Positions 28,265-39,274 of a stretch of 64,000 bases of DNA are shown here, piece after piece. The notes beneath the pieces are model-generated. The model ran no database searches. It saw nothing but the letters and a program-made list of their open reading frames with translations, and was not told where the DNA came from. Position numbers and translations under genes: made by a program. Origin of the DNA: Dyella silvatica (GTDB taxonomy: Bacteria > Pseudomonadota > Gammaproteobacteria > Xanthomonadales > Rhodanobacteraceae); contig NZ_JAPDPE010000005.1 in the NCBI RefSeq assembly GCF_026283955.1, forward strand, positions 23,293 to 87,292, read 5' to 3'. Within the stretch, counting starts at the first letter, position 1, and each line of letters opens with the position of its first letter.

Positions 28265-31200
28265 ATGCGTACACACACCACCAAGCCGAACATATCCATC
28301 GATAGCCGATCAGGCCGAAGCAGATTCCGTCAAACCCGAATCAGCCTGGTGCTGCTTTCCTTGCTGTGCACCTCCCCACTTTGGGCGCAGTCCATGACTG
28401 GCGGCATCTACGGAAAGTTAAAGGACGTGCAAGGCGTTACCGTGGTGGTGAAAAACCCAGCCACCGGCTATGAGAACACGCTGACCCCCGACAAGACCGG
28501 TTACTACAACGTCGGCAACCTGGCCCCGGGCACCTATACCGTGCAGCTGATAAAAAATGGCAATCCGGCCGATGAGCAAGCACTCAGCGTGCGCGCCGGT
28601 GCGGCGTCGCCAGTGGTTTTTGCAGCCACGGCCAAGAACACTCCCGAAGCTGAGATCAACGCCAAGAACCTGGACGTGATTTCGGTCAGCGGCACGACGA
28701 CATCGGTGAATACGATTGACGTCAGCAGCGTGGAAAACACCCAGATCTGGAATCTCAGCGACGTCAACAACCTGCCCGTCTCGGCACGCAATCTCGAAGG
28801 CATCGCCACCCTGCAATCGAATGTAAGCGCCGCGGGCAAGCTGGGCAGTGCACAGGGTTATTCGGGTGGCTATGTGCAGTTCAACGGTGCCGCGCCCGAC
28901 GAAAACCGCTATTACGTCAACCAGTTCGACACCACCAACGGCTCGAACATGCTGCAGCCCACCGGCGTACCGGACGAGGCCATCAGCACCATTCAAATCA
29001 AGAGCACTGGCTATGGCGTGCAATACGGTAGCACCACCGGTGGCGTTACCTCGGGCACGATCAAGCAGGGCAGCAATATCTTCAAGATGGGCGGCAGCCT
29101 TTATTTCACGCCGCCGACCTCTTCGCTGCTGAATCCGAATACGCCCAATGTGCGCAATAGCGCGGATGCGACCAAGTACAACATCTTCGGCTCGGCCACG
29201 CACACCGAAAGCCAGCTCACCAACAACCTCTGGTCTTCCGGCCCGATTCTGCAGGACAAGCTGTTTTATTACGCCTTGTTCACCAATAAAGGCGGCTCGC
29301 GCCAAACCACCTACGACCAGAACAGCGGCACCACCAAAGACATCTTCAATCAAAACCCCTCGCATGGCGGGTTGATCAACCTGACCTGGAATATCAACAA
29401 GGACCAAACCGTGGACTGGCTGCTTTATCGTGAAAACGACAACAGCCGCCACACGCAGTACGCGGTCAATGAGCCCTACAACCCGGGCAGCGCCAGTACC
29501 TCGCCGTACAACTACAGCCATGGCATCAACAATGAATGGCTGAGCGTGCTCAACTACACCGGAAAAATCACCGACACACTAAGCGTGTCGGCGATGTACG
29601 GCTATCTGCGCACGCGTTACTACACCCATAGCCTGAGCGACGATCAAGGCGGCAGCCTGCCCTCGGTCTCGTACTTCGATCCGGCCACGCAGAAGATCGT
29701 CGTGCCACCGGGCGGCACCGGCCCCGCCACGATCAACTCGCCGTTCGTCTACGACAAAAAAGGTTATCGGCTGGACTTCGACTGGTATCCGGTCGAGCAA
29801 CATCATCTGAGCTTTGGCCTTGACCACTACAACTACGTAGCAACCATTCTCACCGCGACCAATCCTCACGGTGCCTGGGCTTACAACATCAACCACTGCC
29901 CGCCGGACCAGGCCAGCTGCGCGCTACCCAATGGCAGCGTACTAGCCAACGGCACGCCCTATGTGAGCTCTGCCATTTCGTACCAGAACGACGCCGATCG
30001 CAATATCAACAAGAGTTTTTATCTCGACGACACCTGGCAAGTCAGTAATAACGTCTTGCTGTACGCCGGCCTGCGGCACGATACCTATGTCTCCAAGCTG
30101 GACACCGGCCAGACCTATTTGCATCTGCCCTATAACTCGCCGCGCTTTGGCGTGTCGTGGGACGTGCACGGCGATAGCAGCTTGAAGGTCGGCGCCACGC
30201 TGGGCCGTTATGCGGAAGGGCTAGGCGTCAACTACAACGATTTGGCCGGTGCGGCATATATCTCGCAGACGTACTACTACACCTACAACTGCGCCAGCGC
30301 GAATTGCGCCAACAATGGCTATATCCCGCAAAACCTGCAGCAAACCGGCTCGCCGACCGGTGTCGTCGGCAACATCCCACCGACCGTCAACGGCCAGGTT
30401 TCGCACAACATCAAACCCAGCTACCAAGACAGCCTGTCGATCTACGCCCTGCAGCAGTTCAATAACAGCTGGACCGCCGGCGCCACGTTCTACGTGAGCA
30501 AGCTGCGCAATCTGATGGAATATTGGAACGGCACCACGATGGTGAATAACTATCTGACCGCCCATGGCTATAGCTATCAGATTCCAGGCGACGGACTGGG
30601 CTTTCTCTACAACCCGGGCAAGTCTCTGGACCTGACCTTGCCGGCAGGTCCAGGTGGTGCCTTACAGCGGGTCGTCATTCCCAATAGCTATCTCGGCATG
30701 CCCCACCCGGAGCGCAAAACCTACCAGCTGACCTTTACGCTCGATCATCCAGCCACCGCCGAAGAGCCCTGGTTCCTCGATGTCTCGTATACCTGGCGCC
30801 ACTTGTTCGGCAACACCACTGGCGCGGTCAACGCCACCGGCTCGCAAAACAGCAATGTCTTCAGCAACGGCTATGACCAGAGCTGGGAGGCACCTGCCTT
30901 CCTCGACGGCGCGGGCGGCAATTTGCAATCGGATGCCAAGAACACGCTCAAGATCAACGGCTACTACCGCTTCTCGTATGGCCTGCGCCTGGGCGGCATG
31001 TTTACTGCGTCATCCGGCGTCCCACTCAGCTGCTATAGCAACTATCCCTATCCCAACGATGGCCGTCTGCCCGCAGCCGGTAACTCGCAGGACAGCTACT
31101 ACTGCGGCAATCAGTTGATCTCGCGTGGTCATGCCGGCAAGACCAGTTTCTGGGATCAGCTAGACCTGGATGTCGGCTACGACTGGAAGCTTGCCAACAA

Positions 31201-31378
31201 CGCTTTCAGCCTGGATCTGAAGGTAACCAATGCGTTTAATCGCAACGCGGTGCTCCAGAAAAACCAGGTCTATAACGCCAATGTCGGCGACCCCAACCCA
31301 TCGCCCACGTATATGACGCCCAGCCTGTTCCAGGCACCGCGTTCGTCGATGCTGGTATTCCGCTGGCAGTACAACTGA
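28265..31378 (+). CDS. TonB-dependent receptor, Oar-like with carboxypeptidase-regulatory domain
   Basis: A 1037-residue outer-membrane protein. ATG 28265 follows GAAAGG closely and is succeeded by a signal peptide ending SPLWAQ. Next is a carboxypeptidase-regulatory-like domain (GGIYGKLKDVQGVTVVVKNP; TPDKTGYYNVGNLAPGTYTV), then a plug-like region (YVNQFDTTNGSNMLQPTGVP; IQIKSTGYGVQYGSTTGG) and a long beta-strand-rich barrel. This architecture is common in Xanthomonadales and Oar-type receptors; the ligand is unknown. The last strand ends FRWQYN, with Asn rather than an aromatic residue as the final residue. It is an accessory gene between rpsT and obgE. Confidence 0.88.
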   Translation: MRTHTTKPNISIDSRSGRSRFRQTRISLVLLSLLCTSPLWAQSMTGGIYGKLKDVQGVTVVVKNPATGYENTLTPDKTGYYNVGNLAPGTYTVQLIKNGNPADEQALSVRAGAASPVVFAATAKNTPEAEINAKNLDVISVSGTTTSVNTIDVSSVENTQIWNLSDVNNLPVSARNLEGIATLQSNVSAAGKLGSAQGYSGGYVQFNGAAPDENRYYVNQFDTTNGSNMLQPTGVPDEAISTIQIKSTGYGVQYGSTTGGVTSGTIKQGSNIFKMGGSLYFTPPTSSLLNPNTPNVRNSADATKYNIFGSATHTESQLTNNLWSSGPILQDKLFYYALFTNKGGSRQTTYDQNSGTTKDIFNQNPSHGGLINLTWNINKDQTVDWLLYRENDNSRHTQYAVNEPYNPGSASTSPYNYSHGINNEWLSVLNYTGKITDTLSVSAMYGYLRTRYYTHSLSDDQGGSLPSVSYFDPATQKIVVPPGGTGPATINSPFVYDKKGYRLDFDWYPVEQHHLSFGLDHYNYVATILTATNPHGAWAYNINHCPPDQASCALPNGSVLANGTPYVSSAISYQNDADRNINKSFYLDDTWQVSNNVLLYAGLRHDTYVSKLDTGQTYLHLPYNSPRFGVSWDVHGDSSLKVGATLGRYAEGLGVNYNDLAGAAYISQTYYYTYNCASANCANNGYIPQNLQQTGSPTGVVGNIPPTVNGQVSHNIKPSYQDSLSIYALQQFNNSWTAGATFYVSKLRNLMEYWNGTTMVNNYLTAHGYSYQIPGDGLGFLYNPGKSLDLTLPAGPGGALQRVVIPNSYLGMPHPERKTYQLTFTLDHPATAEEPWFLDVSYTWRHLFGNTTGAVNATGSQNSNVFSNGYDQSWEAPAFLDGAGGNLQSDAKNTLKINGYYRFSYGLRLGGMFTASSGVPLSCYSNYPYPNDGRLPAAGNSQDSYYCGNQLISRGHAGKTSFWDQLDLDVGYDWKLANNAFSLDLKVTNAFNRNAVLQKNQVYNANVGDPNPSPTYMTPSLFQAPRSSMLVFRWQYN

Positions 31379-31380
31379 TC

Positions 31381-31421
31381 GAAAAACAAAAGCCCCTCCT
31401 CTGACGCGCAGAGGAGGGGCT
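31381..31421 (-). terminator. Terminator downstream of obgE
   Basis: A 13-bp perfect stem AGCCCCTCCTCTG / CAGAGGAGGGGCT with a five-base loop is followed on the minus strand by TTTGTTTTTC. A shorter hairpin (AGCCC/GGGCT, 31434-31449, then TTTA) lies between it and the obgE stop. The large stem may also stop the convergent receptor transcript, though that side has no T tract. Confidence 0.85.
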
Positions 31422-31462
31422 GCATATCGATAAAGCCCCTCAAAGGGCTATCAAGACGGCGC

Positions 31463-32545
<1,083 letters not shown>

Positions 32546-32670
32546 TTAGGCCAGGCATAGTGAATCGGGAATAGCAAATCGGAGGGCAATAAGCCCGGAT
32601 ATGGTACGGGAGTGCGGGCGCGGGTTTTACCCGGGCTCAGCGACCGACGCAGCACACCGCTCCGAACAAA

Positions 32671-32694
32671 CGAAAAGCCCCGCCGAAGCGGGGC
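32671..32694 (-). terminator. Terminator between rpmA and obgE
   Basis: On the minus strand GCCCCGC-TTCG-GCGGGGC is followed by TTTTCG. It lies just after the rpmA stop, so it probably attenuates rather than blocks obgE transcription. Confidence 0.8.
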
Positions 32695-32717
32695 CTTCGA
32701 TACAACATCGACCAGGC

Positions 32718-32975
32718 TTAAGCCTTGACGACGCTGACGAACCGACGGTTCTTCTCACCGCGACGCTTGAATTCGACGGTACCGTCGACCAACGCGAACA
32801 AGGTGTGATCACGACCCAGGCCAACGCCCGGACCCGGATGGAACTGGGTGCCGCGCTGACGCACGATGATGTTGCCGGCTTCGATAGCCTGGCCGCCGTA
32901 AATCTTCACGCCCAGGTATTTCGGGTTGGAATCGCGACCGTTGCGGCTGGAACCTACGCCTTTTTTATGTGCCAT
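32718..32975 (-). CDS. rpmA: 50S ribosomal protein L27
   Basis: An 85-residue protein beginning [20 protein letters not shown] and containing [20 protein letters not shown], the L27 signature. It lies at the peptidyl-transferase centre of the 50S subunit. It starts 19 bases after the rplU stop. There is no N-terminal cleavage extension of the Firmicute type. Confidence 0.98.
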   Translation of the reverse strand: MAHKKGVGSSRNGRDSNPKYLGVKIYGGQAIEAGNIIVRQRGTQFHPGPGVGLGRDHTLFALVDGTVEFKRRGEKNRRFVSVVKA

Positions 32976-32994
32976 GACTGTTTGCTCCAGTTAC

Positions 32995-33309
32995 TCAGGC
33001 GTTGATGCCTGTGATCTCGACTTCGGTGAAGTGCTGACGATGTCCCTGCTGCTTTTTGTGGTGCTTGCGGCGACGGAACTTGATGATGCGGATTTTATCG
33101 GCGCGGCCGTGCTTGCGCACAGTGGCGCTGACGGTGGCACCGGCTACAACGGGTGCGCCCACGGTGATCGACTCACCGGAACCGACCAGCAACACCTGGT
33201 CAAACTTCACGTTGGCGCCTTCTTCGACTTCGAGCAGCTCCACGCGCAGGACATCGCCCTGCTGTACGCGGTACTGCTTGCCGCCGGTTTTAATGACTGC
33301 ATAGCTCAT
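32995..33309 (-). CDS. rplU: 50S ribosomal protein L21
   Basis: A 104-residue protein beginning [19 protein letters not shown] and ending with a basic segment ([20 protein letters not shown]) that binds 23S rRNA. AGAAGGG lies upstream of the ATG and a strong promoter lies about 70 bases further upstream. Confidence 0.98.
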   Translation of the reverse strand: MSYAVIKTGGKQYRVQQGDVLRVELLEVEEGANVKFDQVLLVGSGESITVGAPVVAGATVSATVRKHGRADKIRIIKFRRRKHHKKQQGHRQHFTEVEITGINA

Positions 33310-33377
33310 TGGGAATATCCCTTCTGTCGTTATTCTCTTGGGGTTCGCTCAGCCCATCAGGCCAAAACGAACGCGGG

Positions 33378-33407
33378 AGTATAGCGACCCACCCGGCAGC
33401 TGGTCAA
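33378..33407 (-). promoter_or_regulatory. Sigma-70 promoter of rplU-rpmA-obgE
   Basis: On the minus strand TTGACC (33407-33402), an 18-base spacer and TATACT (33383-33378) match consensus well and lie about 70 bases upstream of rplU. Confidence 0.75.
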
Positions 33408-33465
33408 ATCCTGACCAACTACCGCAAACCACCAGCCTGGCCAGATCTCCCGACGAAACAGCAGC

Positions 33466-33993
33466 TTAATGCTTGCCCTTGGCCGGCGCCGCGGGTTTCA
33501 ACTGGGTATCGGCTGGCGCTGGACTGGCCGGGCAACGGCCATCGGCGCCCAGCGTGCCGTTCTGCTGCAGTTGCTGAATCATCGCCTTGCCCCGCTCCTG
33601 GCCCCACTGATTGCCGATTTGCAGCCCCTCGGCCATGGTCTCGGGCATCTTGGCGATGACCTTCTGGCCCAGCGGCGAACGGTAAAACTTCAGCAATCCG
33701 TCCACATCCTCAGCGGTGAAATTGCGCTGATAAATGGGAATCATGCGGCCGATCAACTGCTGGGTGCCGTTGGCGTCGAGAAAACCCTGCCAGTAACTGC
33801 TGGGCACGCAGGGCAAGGTCTGCTGCATCATATTGGCCATCTGGCCGTTCATCTGGCCCAGCATCTTGCCGATGCCGACCACGTCCATTAGCTGGCGAAC
33901 CTGCTCCTCGCTAGGTTGTGCCGCCAGCGCCTGCCCCGTAGACACGGCCAACATCAGACCGGCGCCGTACTTTGCCCATGTGCGGATGGTCAT
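33466..33993 (-). CDS. DUF2059 domain secreted protein
   Basis: A 175-residue protein with a signal peptide (cleavage after GQALAA). The DUF2059 domain follows: NFTAEDVDGLLKFYRSPLGQKVIAKMPE is the characteristic segment. The C-terminal tail is rich in Pro, Ala and Lys. A periplasmic location is inferred from the signal peptide; biochemical function is unknown. It is divergent from uvrA. Confidence 0.8.
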   Translation of the reverse strand: MTIRTWAKYGAGLMLAVSTGQALAAQPSEEQVRQLMDVVGIGKMLGQMNGQMANMMQQTLPCVPSSYWQGFLDANGTQQLIGRMIPIYQRNFTAEDVDGLLKFYRSPLGQKVIAKMPETMAEGLQIGNQWGQERGKAMIQQLQQNGTLGADGRCPASPAPADTQLKPAAPAKGKH

Positions 33994-34200
33994 AACTATC
34001 CTTCAGTTACTTCAGCCTAAGCGGCCGCGAGAGCTATTAGGCCATAACTTGGGAATGCCCTGACCTATTCGGCGTAGACGTTGAAGTAGATCAAAGCATC
34101 TATGGACCCAGGCAAAAACTTTCCCGATCCATGGCGACGAGGGCAATAAGTAACCTGTCTAGTTTGGTATAGTTCACTTTTCCCCCCGTCCCCAGGCGCT

Positions 34201-37146
34201 ATGGACACCATCCGCATTCGCGGCGCTCGCACGCATAACCTCAAAAATATCGATCTGGACCTGCCTCGCGACCGGCTGATCGTCATTACAGGTCTGTCGG
34301 GCTCTGGCAAGTCGTCATTGGCTTTCGACACTATTTATGCTGAAGGGCAGCGGCGTTACGTCGAGTCGCTTTCGGCCTATGCCCGGCAATTTCTATCGAT
34401 GATGGAAAAACCGGACGTCGACCATATCGAAGGCCTGTCGCCGGCGATCTCGATCGAGCAGAAATCCACCTCGCACAATCCACGTTCGACGGTGGGCACG
34501 ATTACCGAGGTATACGACTACCTGCGCCTGCTGTATGCCCGTGTCGGCACGCCGCGCTGCCCCGATCACGGCATTCCGCTGGAAGCGCAAACCGTCAGCC
34601 AGATGGTCGACGCCACGCTGGCCCTGGATGCGGATAAGCGCTTCATGTTGCTGGCGCCGGTCATTCGCGGACGCAAGGGCGAGCATGTACAGGTATTCGA
34701 GCAGCTGCGGGCGCAAGGCTTTGTGCGCGCACGCGTCGATGGCGCGGTCTACGACCTGGACGCCGTGCCGCCGCTGACCCTGCGCCAAAAGCACACCATC
34801 GAAGTGGTGATCGACCGCTTCCGTCCGCGTGACGATATCAAGCAGCGCCTGGCCGAATCGTTTGAGACCGGCCTGCGCCTGGGTGATGGCCTGGTCATCG
34901 TGGTCAATATGGATGATCCCAAGGCGACCGAGCAGTTGCTGTCCTCGCGCTATTCCTGCCCGGTGTGCGATTACTCGCTACCAGAACTGGAACCGCGGCT
35001 GTTTTCATTCAACTCGCCGGTCGGCGCCTGCCCTACCTGTGATGGTCTCGGCGTTACTCAAGTGTTCGATCCGGTTCGCGTGGTGGGCCACCCGGAACTG
35101 CCATTGTCTGGCGGTGCGGTGCGCGGCTGGGATCGCCGCAACGCACATTATTTCCAGCTGATTCTTTCGCTGGCCAATCATTACGGTTTCGAGGTGGATA
35201 CCCCGTGGCAGCAGTTATCCGCCCCGGTAAAGCAGGCGGTGCTGTACGGCAGCGGCAAGGACAAGATCCAGTTCCGTTACCTCACCGAGCGGGGCGGCAA
35301 GGTCACCCGTGAACACGCCTTCGAAGGCATCCTGCCGAACCTGGAACGACGCTACAAAGAAACCGAATCGTCGGCGGTGCGTGAAGAGCTGAGCAAGTAC
35401 ATCAGCGATCATCCCTGCCCCGATTGCGGCGGCCAACGTTTGAATCGTTCGGCGCGCAACGTATTCGTCGCCGACCACGCCCTGCCATCGCTCACCAACC
35501 GCTCCATCGACGACGCCTTGATCTTTTTCGATCAGTTGAAGCTGGCCGGCTGGCGCGGCGAAATTGCCGTAAAAATCGTCAAGGAAATCCGCGAGCGGCT
35601 CACTTTTCTCAACGACGTGGGCCTGAACTACCTCACCCTGGACCGTCAGGCCGACACGCTTTCCGGCGGCGAAGCGCAGCGCATCCGCCTCGCCTCGCAG
35701 ATCGGCGCCGGATTGGTCGGCGTGATGTACGTGCTGGACGAACCGTCGATCGGTTTGCATCAACGCGATAACGAACGCCTGCTCGGTACGCTTACCCGTC
35801 TGCGCGACCTCGGCAATACGGTCATCGTGGTCGAACATGACGAAGATGCGATTCGCGCGGCAGACCATGTCCTGGACATCGGCCCCGGCGCGGGCGTGCA
35901 TGGTGGCGAAATCGTTGCGCAAGGCACGGTGAAAGACATCCTCGCCTCACCGCGTTCGGTCACCGGCCAATACCTTTCGGGGCGCCGCGCGATCGAAGTG
36001 CCGACAGAACGCCGGCAACAGATCGACAAAGATTCGTGGCTGCACCTCAAAGGCGCCAGCGGCAACAATTTGAAGAACGTCGACCTGGCGATTCCCGCCG
36101 GATTATTTACCTGCATCACCGGCGTATCCGGCTCGGGCAAATCCACCCTGGTCAATGACACACTGTTCCGCCTGGCCGCAGCCGAGCTCAACGGCGCCAG
36201 CGCACAACCGGCACCGTATACATCGATCGAAGGGATGGAGCTTTTCGACAAGGTCGTCGATATCGACCAGTCACCGATTGGCCGCACGCCGCGCTCCAAC
36301 CCGGCGACCTATACCGGCTTGTTCACACCGCTGCGTGAGCTGTACGCACAGGTGCCTGAATCGCGCGCACGTGGCTATACCCCGGGCCGCTTCAGTTTCA
36401 ATGTGCGTGGCGGCCGCTGCGAAGCCTGCGAAGGCGATGGCATGATCAAGGTGGAAATGCACTTTCTGCCCGATGTCTACGTGCCTTGCGATGCCTGCCA
36501 CGGCAAACGCTATAACCGCGAAACCCTGGAAATTCACTACAAGGGTTACACCATCGCCGACGTGCTCGACATGACGGTGGAGGACGCGCATAAGCTGTTC
36601 GAGAACGTGCCGACCATCGCACGCAAACTCGATACCTTGCGCTCGGTGGGCCTGGATTACATCAAGCTCGGGCAAAGCGCGACAACGCTTTCCGGCGGTG
36701 AGGCGCAGCGCGTCAAACTATCGAAAGAGCTATCCAAGCGCGATACCGGCCGCACCATATACATCCTCGACGAACCAACTACCGGCCTGCACTTCCACGA
36801 TATCGAGCAGTTGCTCGACGTGCTGCACCAACTGGTTGAGCAGGGCAATACGGTGGTCGTCATCGAGCACAATCTGGATGTCATCAAGACGGCCGACTGG
36901 ATTGTCGATCTTGGCCCGGAAGGCGGTGCCGGCGGCGGCCGCATCCTGGTGGCCGGCACCCCGGAGACAGTCGCCAGCACAGCCAGTTCGTATACCGGCC
37001 ACTTCCTCGCGCCCCATCTCAACATGGTCAAGCCCGCCAAAGCCCCTGACAAAGCCGCGACAAAAAGCAGCAGCAAAGCGCCGGCCAAAAGCAGCGCCAA
37101 GAACAATAGCAAACCCAGCCTGACGGCACGGAAAAAGAAAGCATGA
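34201..37146 (+). CDS. uvrA: Excinuclease ABC subunit A
   Basis: This 981-residue DNA damage sensor of nucleotide excision repair has two ABC ATPase modules, with Walker [11 protein letters not shown] (residues 31-40) and [10 protein letters not shown] (near 641-650). ABC signatures [14 protein letters not shown] and [14 protein letters not shown] are both present. The zinc sites are CPVC..CPTC, CPDC, and CEAC..CDAC. After the core there is a Lys/Ala/Ser-rich tail of about 35 residues. Its stop overlaps the next gene by four bases. The divergent upstream region contains CTAGTTTGGTATAG, which is too weak to call a LexA site. Confidence 0.98.
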   Translation: MDTIRIRGARTHNLKNIDLDLPRDRLIVITGLSGSGKSSLAFDTIYAEGQRRYVESLSAYARQFLSMMEKPDVDHIEGLSPAISIEQKSTSHNPRSTVGTITEVYDYLRLLYARVGTPRCPDHGIPLEAQTVSQMVDATLALDADKRFMLLAPVIRGRKGEHVQVFEQLRAQGFVRARVDGAVYDLDAVPPLTLRQKHTIEVVIDRFRPRDDIKQRLAESFETGLRLGDGLVIVVNMDDPKATEQLLSSRYSCPVCDYSLPELEPRLFSFNSPVGACPTCDGLGVTQVFDPVRVVGHPELPLSGGAVRGWDRRNAHYFQLILSLANHYGFEVDTPWQQLSAPVKQAVLYGSGKDKIQFRYLTERGGKVTREHAFEGILPNLERRYKETESSAVREELSKYISDHPCPDCGGQRLNRSARNVFVADHALPSLTNRSIDDALIFFDQLKLAGWRGEIAVKIVKEIRERLTFLNDVGLNYLTLDRQADTLSGGEAQRIRLASQIGAGLVGVMYVLDEPSIGLHQRDNERLLGTLTRLRDLGNTVIVVEHDEDAIRAADHVLDIGPGAGVHGGEIVAQGTVKDILASPRSVTGQYLSGRRAIEVPTERRQQIDKDSWLHLKGASGNNLKNVDLAIPAGLFTCITGVSGSGKSTLVNDTLFRLAAAELNGASAQPAPYTSIEGMELFDKVVDIDQSPIGRTPRSNPATYTGLFTPLRELYAQVPESRARGYTPGRFSFNVRGGRCEACEGDGMIKVEMHFLPDVYVPCDACHGKRYNRETLEIHYKGYTIADVLDMTVEDAHKLFENVPTIARKLDTLRSVGLDYIKLGQSATTLSGGEAQRVKLSKELSKRDTGRTIYILDEPTTGLHFHDIEQLLDVLHQLVEQGNTVVVIEHNLDVIKTADWIVDLGPEGGAGGGRILVAGTPETVASTASSYTGHFLAPHLNMVKPAKAPDKAATKSSSKAPAKSSAKNNSKPSLTARKKKA

Positions 37147-37652
37147 GTTCGAGCGACACCACGGCAGCCGAGACGGATAAGCCAAGCAAGCGCCACAAAA
37201 CGGCCAGTGAAAACAGCACCGCAGCATTGCCAGTCCAGGCCAGTGACGAACCGTTGTTCGTCGCCTCCATCGGGGTGCGCTGGCGTGATCTGGACGCGTT
37301 CAACCACGTCAATAACTCCAACTTCCTGACCTATCTGGAAGAGGCGCGGCTGCAATGGCTACGACATGTGCCGGGGCCGTGGTTCGACGAACATGCCATG
37401 CCGGTGCTGGCTGCCAGCGAAGTCAATTATCGCCAGCCGATCGAATGGCCGGCACAGTTGAATGTCGAGTTATCGTGCGAGCGGCTTGGCCACACATCGA
37501 TCACCATCGCCCACCGCATCGTCGATGCGGAGCAGACCGATCGTTTGTATAGCGACGGCAAGGTAGTCATGGTGTGGATGAACCCATCCACCGGCACACC
37601 GGTGCCCTTGCCACAGGCGATTCGCGATTCGGCCGAATCGGCGGGTGCCTGA
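37143..37652 (+). CDS. Acyl-CoA thioesterase, 4HBT (YbgC/FcbC-like) hotdog fold
   Basis: A 169-residue protein. After about 37 low-complexity polar residues comes a hotdog domain with [23 protein letters not shown], whose Asp and HVNN match the 4HBT active site. [17 protein letters not shown] and a strand with SDGKVVMVW follow. It hydrolyses an acyl-CoA; chain length cannot be told. It starts inside the uvrA stop (ATGA), so translation is coupled to uvrA. Confidence 0.85.
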   Translation: MSSSDTTAAETDKPSKRHKTASENSTAALPVQASDEPLFVASIGVRWRDLDAFNHVNNSNFLTYLEEARLQWLRHVPGPWFDEHAMPVLAASEVNYRQPIEWPAQLNVELSCERLGHTSITIAHRIVDAEQTDRLYSDGKVVMVWMNPSTGTPVPLPQAIRDSAESAGA

Positions 37653-37719
37653 GAGTCCGCTCAAAGTCTCCTCACGGCACGTACCGGGGAGATCTTGAAC
37701 AGGCCCCGCATATTTAGAT

Positions 37720-37743
37720 ACCGAGGCTTCATGCAGCCTCGGT
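37720..37743. terminator. Hairpin between the thioesterase and DUF4139 genes
   Basis: ACCGAGGCT / AGCCTCGGT form a 9-bp stem around TCATGC. No T tract follows on the plus strand, so termination is uncertain; it could also shape the leader of the next gene. Confidence 0.4.
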
Positions 37744-37778
37744 AAGATGCTCGGCGACCACCTCACCGGAGTTCGCCC

Positions 37779-39239
37779 GTGAATCTGTTCCGTTTGCGTA
37801 CCCTCGCCCTTGCCTGTATCGCAGCCACCACGTCGGTGGCCGCCGCGCCGGCCGACCATACCGAGCTCACGCTCTACCGCAGTGACGATGCCGCCCTATT
37901 CGGTGCCGGTGATAATGGTGCCGTGCAGGCGGGCTACGCGGTCGCTCGCGAACCCCGCCAGCTGGAGCTGAAAAGCGGCGTGCAGGATCTAAGTCTCGGT
38001 GGCCTGCCTTCGTTTCTCGACACTGAGGCGCTTTCGCTTTATGTCGAGGGCGATGCGGCCAAGGTGCTTTCTCAACGCCTGCGCCTCGGTCAAGGCCAGA
38101 ACGCCGCACTGGGCAGCCTGATCGGCCAGTCCATCGAGGTGCTGGGCAGCAATGCCCAACCGTTAGCCACCGGCACGCTATTACGGGCGGGCGATGGCCT
38201 ATTGGTGCGCGACGCTGCCGGCAATACCAGCCTGATTCGTGACTATGCTGCCGTGCGTGCACGCGGCAGCTTCAGCACCGGCTCCAGCCTGGAGCTGCGC
38301 CTCGATGCTAGCCGTGCGGGCACCGCCAAGGCTGTACTGAGCTACCCGACCGCCGGCCTCGGCTGGCGCGCCGCCTACATCGGCACCCTGCTACCGGGGG
38401 CCAGCTGCAAGCTGCAATTCGAATCGCGCGCCAGCATCGCCAACCGTAGCGGCCGGGACTGGAGCGGGGTGCAGCTCAAGCTGGTCGCCGGCGAACCTCA
38501 TTTCGCCAAAGCCTCGGCGCCACGACCGGTGATGATGGCTTTTGCGGCGGCCCCGCGCGCCAAGAGTGCTGACGCCGAACTACCCGAGCAATCCACCCTG
38601 GCCGACTACCGCATCTACAACCTGCCCGCGGCCGTCGACCTACCCGACGGAAGCGTCAGCCAGGTGCCGCTGTACACCACCCGCACCATCGACTGCGAAC
38701 GCACTGCGCTGTATGAAAACGGCGGCAGCTGGATACCGCCGCAGCCGATGATCGGGCGCGATTTCAGCCAAGGCGGCGGCGAGGCCATCGTCAGCACCCT
38801 GCGCTTGAAAGCCTTCGACAGCCTGCCGGCGGGTTACCTGCGGGTGTTGAGCGCCGACCGCGACGGCACGCCGCAATTCATTGGCGAAGGACGCATCAAC
38901 GACACACCCAAAGACAGCGATGCCACGATCACCTTGGGCACCGCGTTCGATCTGAAAGCCCAGCGCGAGCGCACGGCCTTCAGTGTGGACAAGGCCGGCC
39001 GCACCTTGAACGAAGCCTTCCGCATCAAGCTGAGCAATGCCAGCGACACCGCGCGCACGATCACCGTGCGCGAACACCCCAATCGCTGGCGGCAATGGAC
39101 CCTGGTCTCTTCGTCCAGCAAACCCAGCGAGCAAAAGCCGGACCTGCTGGAGTTCCGCATCGAAGTCCCCGCCGGCGGCAAGGCCACGCTGGATTATGCG
39201 GTTCGCTATCAATGGACCGCTGCAGAACAGCCACAATAA
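37779..39239 (+). CDS. DUF4139 domain exported protein
   Basis: A 486-residue protein from GTG 37779, six bases after CCGGAG, with a signal peptide ending TSVAAA. The body contains YRSDDAALFG near the start and a central SYPTAGLGWRAAYIGTLLP. The end is beta-rich (ITVREHPNRWRQWTLVSSSS; GGKATLDYAVRYQW), as in DUF4139 proteins. An envelope location is inferred; function is not known. It is followed closely by a crotonase gene. Confidence 0.8.
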   Translation: MNLFRLRTLALACIAATTSVAAAPADHTELTLYRSDDAALFGAGDNGAVQAGYAVAREPRQLELKSGVQDLSLGGLPSFLDTEALSLYVEGDAAKVLSQRLRLGQGQNAALGSLIGQSIEVLGSNAQPLATGTLLRAGDGLLVRDAAGNTSLIRDYAAVRARGSFSTGSSLELRLDASRAGTAKAVLSYPTAGLGWRAAYIGTLLPGASCKLQFESRASIANRSGRDWSGVQLKLVAGEPHFAKASAPRPVMMAFAAAPRAKSADAELPEQSTLADYRIYNLPAAVDLPDGSVSQVPLYTTRTIDCERTALYENGGSWIPPQPMIGRDFSQGGGEAIVSTLRLKAFDSLPAGYLRVLSADRDGTPQFIGEGRINDTPKDSDATITLGTAFDLKAQRERTAFSVDKAGRTLNEAFRIKLSNASDTARTITVREHPNRWRQWTLVSSSSKPSEQKPDLLEFRIEVPAGGKATLDYAVRYQWTAAEQPQ

Positions 39240-39274
39240 GCCATCTCTCCATCCACTACTGATCGGGATAGTTC

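Noticed and set aside
28418..29521. A 367-codon minus-strand frame
   Set aside because: It is antisense to the TonB receptor, whose domains are clear.
34155..34180. LexA box upstream of uvrA
   Set aside because: CTAGTTTGGTATAG is a weak inverted repeat and matches neither the enterobacterial nor the Xanthomonas LexA consensus well.
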